DNA from: Myxococcales bacterium
Lineage (GTDB): Bacteria > Myxococcota_A > UBA9042
NCBI GenBank assembly: GCA_009692425.1
Contig: SHZF01000008.1
Location: 62,001 to 126,000 of the forward strand
Length of the DNA stretch: 64,000 nucleotides
Direction: 5' to 3'
How positions within the stretch are numbered: position 1 is the stretch's first letter; the number at the start of each line of letters is the position of its first letter. The translations under genes and the position numbers were made by a program. The notes under the pieces are model-generated. The model saw only the letters and a list, made by a program, of their open reading frames with translations, searched no databases and had not been told where the DNA came from. This document shows positions 63,049-64,000 of this stretch, piece after piece.

Positions 63049-64000
63049 ATGCCCGTCTTCGAATACTCCGGCAAGACCTCGGGCGGCAAGACGCTCCAGG
63101 GCGTCCTCGACGTCGAGTCCGTGCGCGCGCTGAAAGCGGCACTGCGGCGCGACGGCGTCTTCTTGACCGAGTACCACGAGACGAGCGTGCGCGGCGACAA
63201 GAAGGGCAAGGTCAAGGCCGGCGTCGAGCAGAAGTCGGCGTCGCGCGATGTCGATGTGGCCGACTGGCTGACGCGCATCACGCCGATCGACGTCGCCGAG
63301 GCCACGCGGCAGTTGGCGACGCTGGTCAAGGCCGGCGTGCCGTTGGTCGAGGCGCTGCAGGCCATCGTCGAGCAGATCGAAAACCCGAAGCTCAAGCGCG
63401 TGCTGGCCCAAGTGCGCACGGACATCAACGAAGGCGCGGCGTTCTGGCGCGCCCTGCAATCGCACCCCAAGGTGTTCGAGACGACGTACTACAACATGGT
63501 TCGCGCTGGCGAGACCTCGGGCAACCTCGACGTGGTGCTGTTGCGGCTGAGCGACTTCACCGAGTCGCAGGTGCGGCTGCGCAACAAGGTGATCGGCGCC
63601 TTGACGTACCCCATCATCATGATGGGCATCGCGCTGGCGATCGCGACGGCCATGCTCGTGTTCGTGGTGCCGGTCATCACGACGATGTTCGACGACCTCG
63701 GCGCCGAACTGCCGCTCATCACGCAGGTGCTCATTTTCATTTCCAAGGTCGTCTCGCGCGGCTGGCCACTGATCGTGCTGGCGGCGGTCGGTTCCGCCAT
63801 GGCGTTCCGGCGCTGGCAGATGAGCGACTCCGGCGGCACAACGTGGGACCGCTCGGTACTGCGCGTGCCGATCCTCGGCGACCTGATCCGCAAGATCGCC
63901 ATCAGCCGGTTCGCGCGCACGCTGGGCACGCTGCTGAGTTCAGGCGTGCCGCTGCTGACCGCCCTCGAGATCGTCGAGAACGTGGTCGCCAACCGCATCC
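63049..64000 (+). CDS. gspF: Type II secretion inner-membrane platform protein GspF (partial)
   Basis: GspF anchors the ATPase to the inner membrane. The first 317 residues are present and the gene runs past the right edge. The start MPVFEYSGKTSGGKT and the DVAEATRQLATLVKAGVPLVEAL repeat region match the family. A first cytoplasmic T2SSF domain contains ETSGNLDVVL. Hydrophobic helices lie near 185-215 and 225-255, and a second domain begins with FARTLGTLLSSGVPLL. Thirteen bases separate it from gspE. Confidence 0.94.
   Translation, partial: MPVFEYSGKTSGGKTLQGVLDVESVRALKAALRRDGVFLTEYHETSVRGDKKGKVKAGVEQKSASRDVDVADWLTRITPIDVAEATRQLATLVKAGVPLVEALQAIVEQIENPKLKRVLAQVRTDINEGAAFWRALQSHPKVFETTYYNMVRAGETSGNLDVVLLRLSDFTESQVRLRNKVIGALTYPIIMMGIALAIATAMLVFVVPVITTMFDDLGAELPLITQVLIFISKVVSRGWPLIVLAAVGSAMAFRRWQMSDSGGTTWDRSVLRVPILGDLIRKIAISRFARTLGTLLSSGVPLLTALEIVENVVANRI

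Noticed and set aside
61053-63470. 805-codon minus-strand open frame opposite gspE and gspF
   Set aside because: Shadow frame; the sense strand has Walker motifs and family signatures in full.

Overview
The window is GC-rich and densely coded on both strands, with many GTG/TTG starts and frequent 1-4 base overlaps (ATGA, GTGA, TGATG). Its lipoproteins carry CDDGN.CT.D.C repeats, CG.[ND]GCGG.CG.C repeats, MopE-like DNDCDG motifs, lamin-tail, kelch and PEGA domains. Together with FadR-type and sigma-54-type regulatory sites, this points to a Myxococcota or Bradymonadota-like deltaproteobacterium. The placement is inferred from gene content, not from a tree.

Layout. 1-9.9 kb: TatD hydrolase and a lipoprotein with three somatomedin-B-like domains (minus strand); metK, rplM-rpsI and a CAT-anticodon tRNA with terminator (plus); a lamin-tail protein read antisense, whose stop codon lies inside the tRNA; a PEGA protein; a YrdC-domain gene, a TrmN6-like methyltransferase and a small conserved-looking ORF. 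10-13.4 kb: a minus-strand operon of a WbpB-WbpD fusion, a WbpE-like aminotransferase and a ClpP paralogue. 13.6-22.7 kb: a lytic transglycosylase, three consecutive lipoproteins (one of 1179 aa), a CNNM/CBS transporter-like protein and a two-PEGA protein. 22.8-25.7 kb: rplY-pth, then rpsF-rpsR-rplI with terminator. 25.7-34.5 kb: ExbB/ExbD; a tight NrnA-like/BFD/SWIM run; a type IV pilin; deoB-deoA; then a decayed CHASE2-cyclase plus FecR pair.

34.6-51 kb: pterin dehydratase, front-end type desaturase, HAD phosphatase, EI24 membrane protein, two overlapping ArsA-like ATPases, a tautomerase-like protein, SMUG1 uracil-DNA glycosylase, a lipase-like lipoprotein, a patch of gene debris with a HicA-like toxin, an acyl-CoA dehydrogenase/MDR reductase pair, a YkgJ protein, pdxJ and bifunctional nnr. 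51-64 kb: two lipoproteins, a FadR-like regulator with a FadR-like operator and a downstream fatty-acid hydroxylase, a Cys-rich lipoprotein, and the type II secretion genes gspC-gspD-gspE-gspF, which run off the right edge.

How it fits together. Much of the window concerns the cell envelope: lipoproteins, secretion, proton-motive-force coupling (ExbBD), nucleotide-sugar synthesis and membrane-lipid modification. The strongest unexpected signal is a pair of consensus sigma-54 promoters (GG-N10-GC, full TGGCACG-N4-TTGCW). One precedes the type II secretion operon and one precedes the lamin-tail exported protein 51 kb away, with a weaker third site before a PEGA membrane protein. This suggests a sigma-54 envelope/secretion regulon. 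A second clear circuit is the FadR-like regulator, whose own -35 overlaps a near-perfect FadR-type box.
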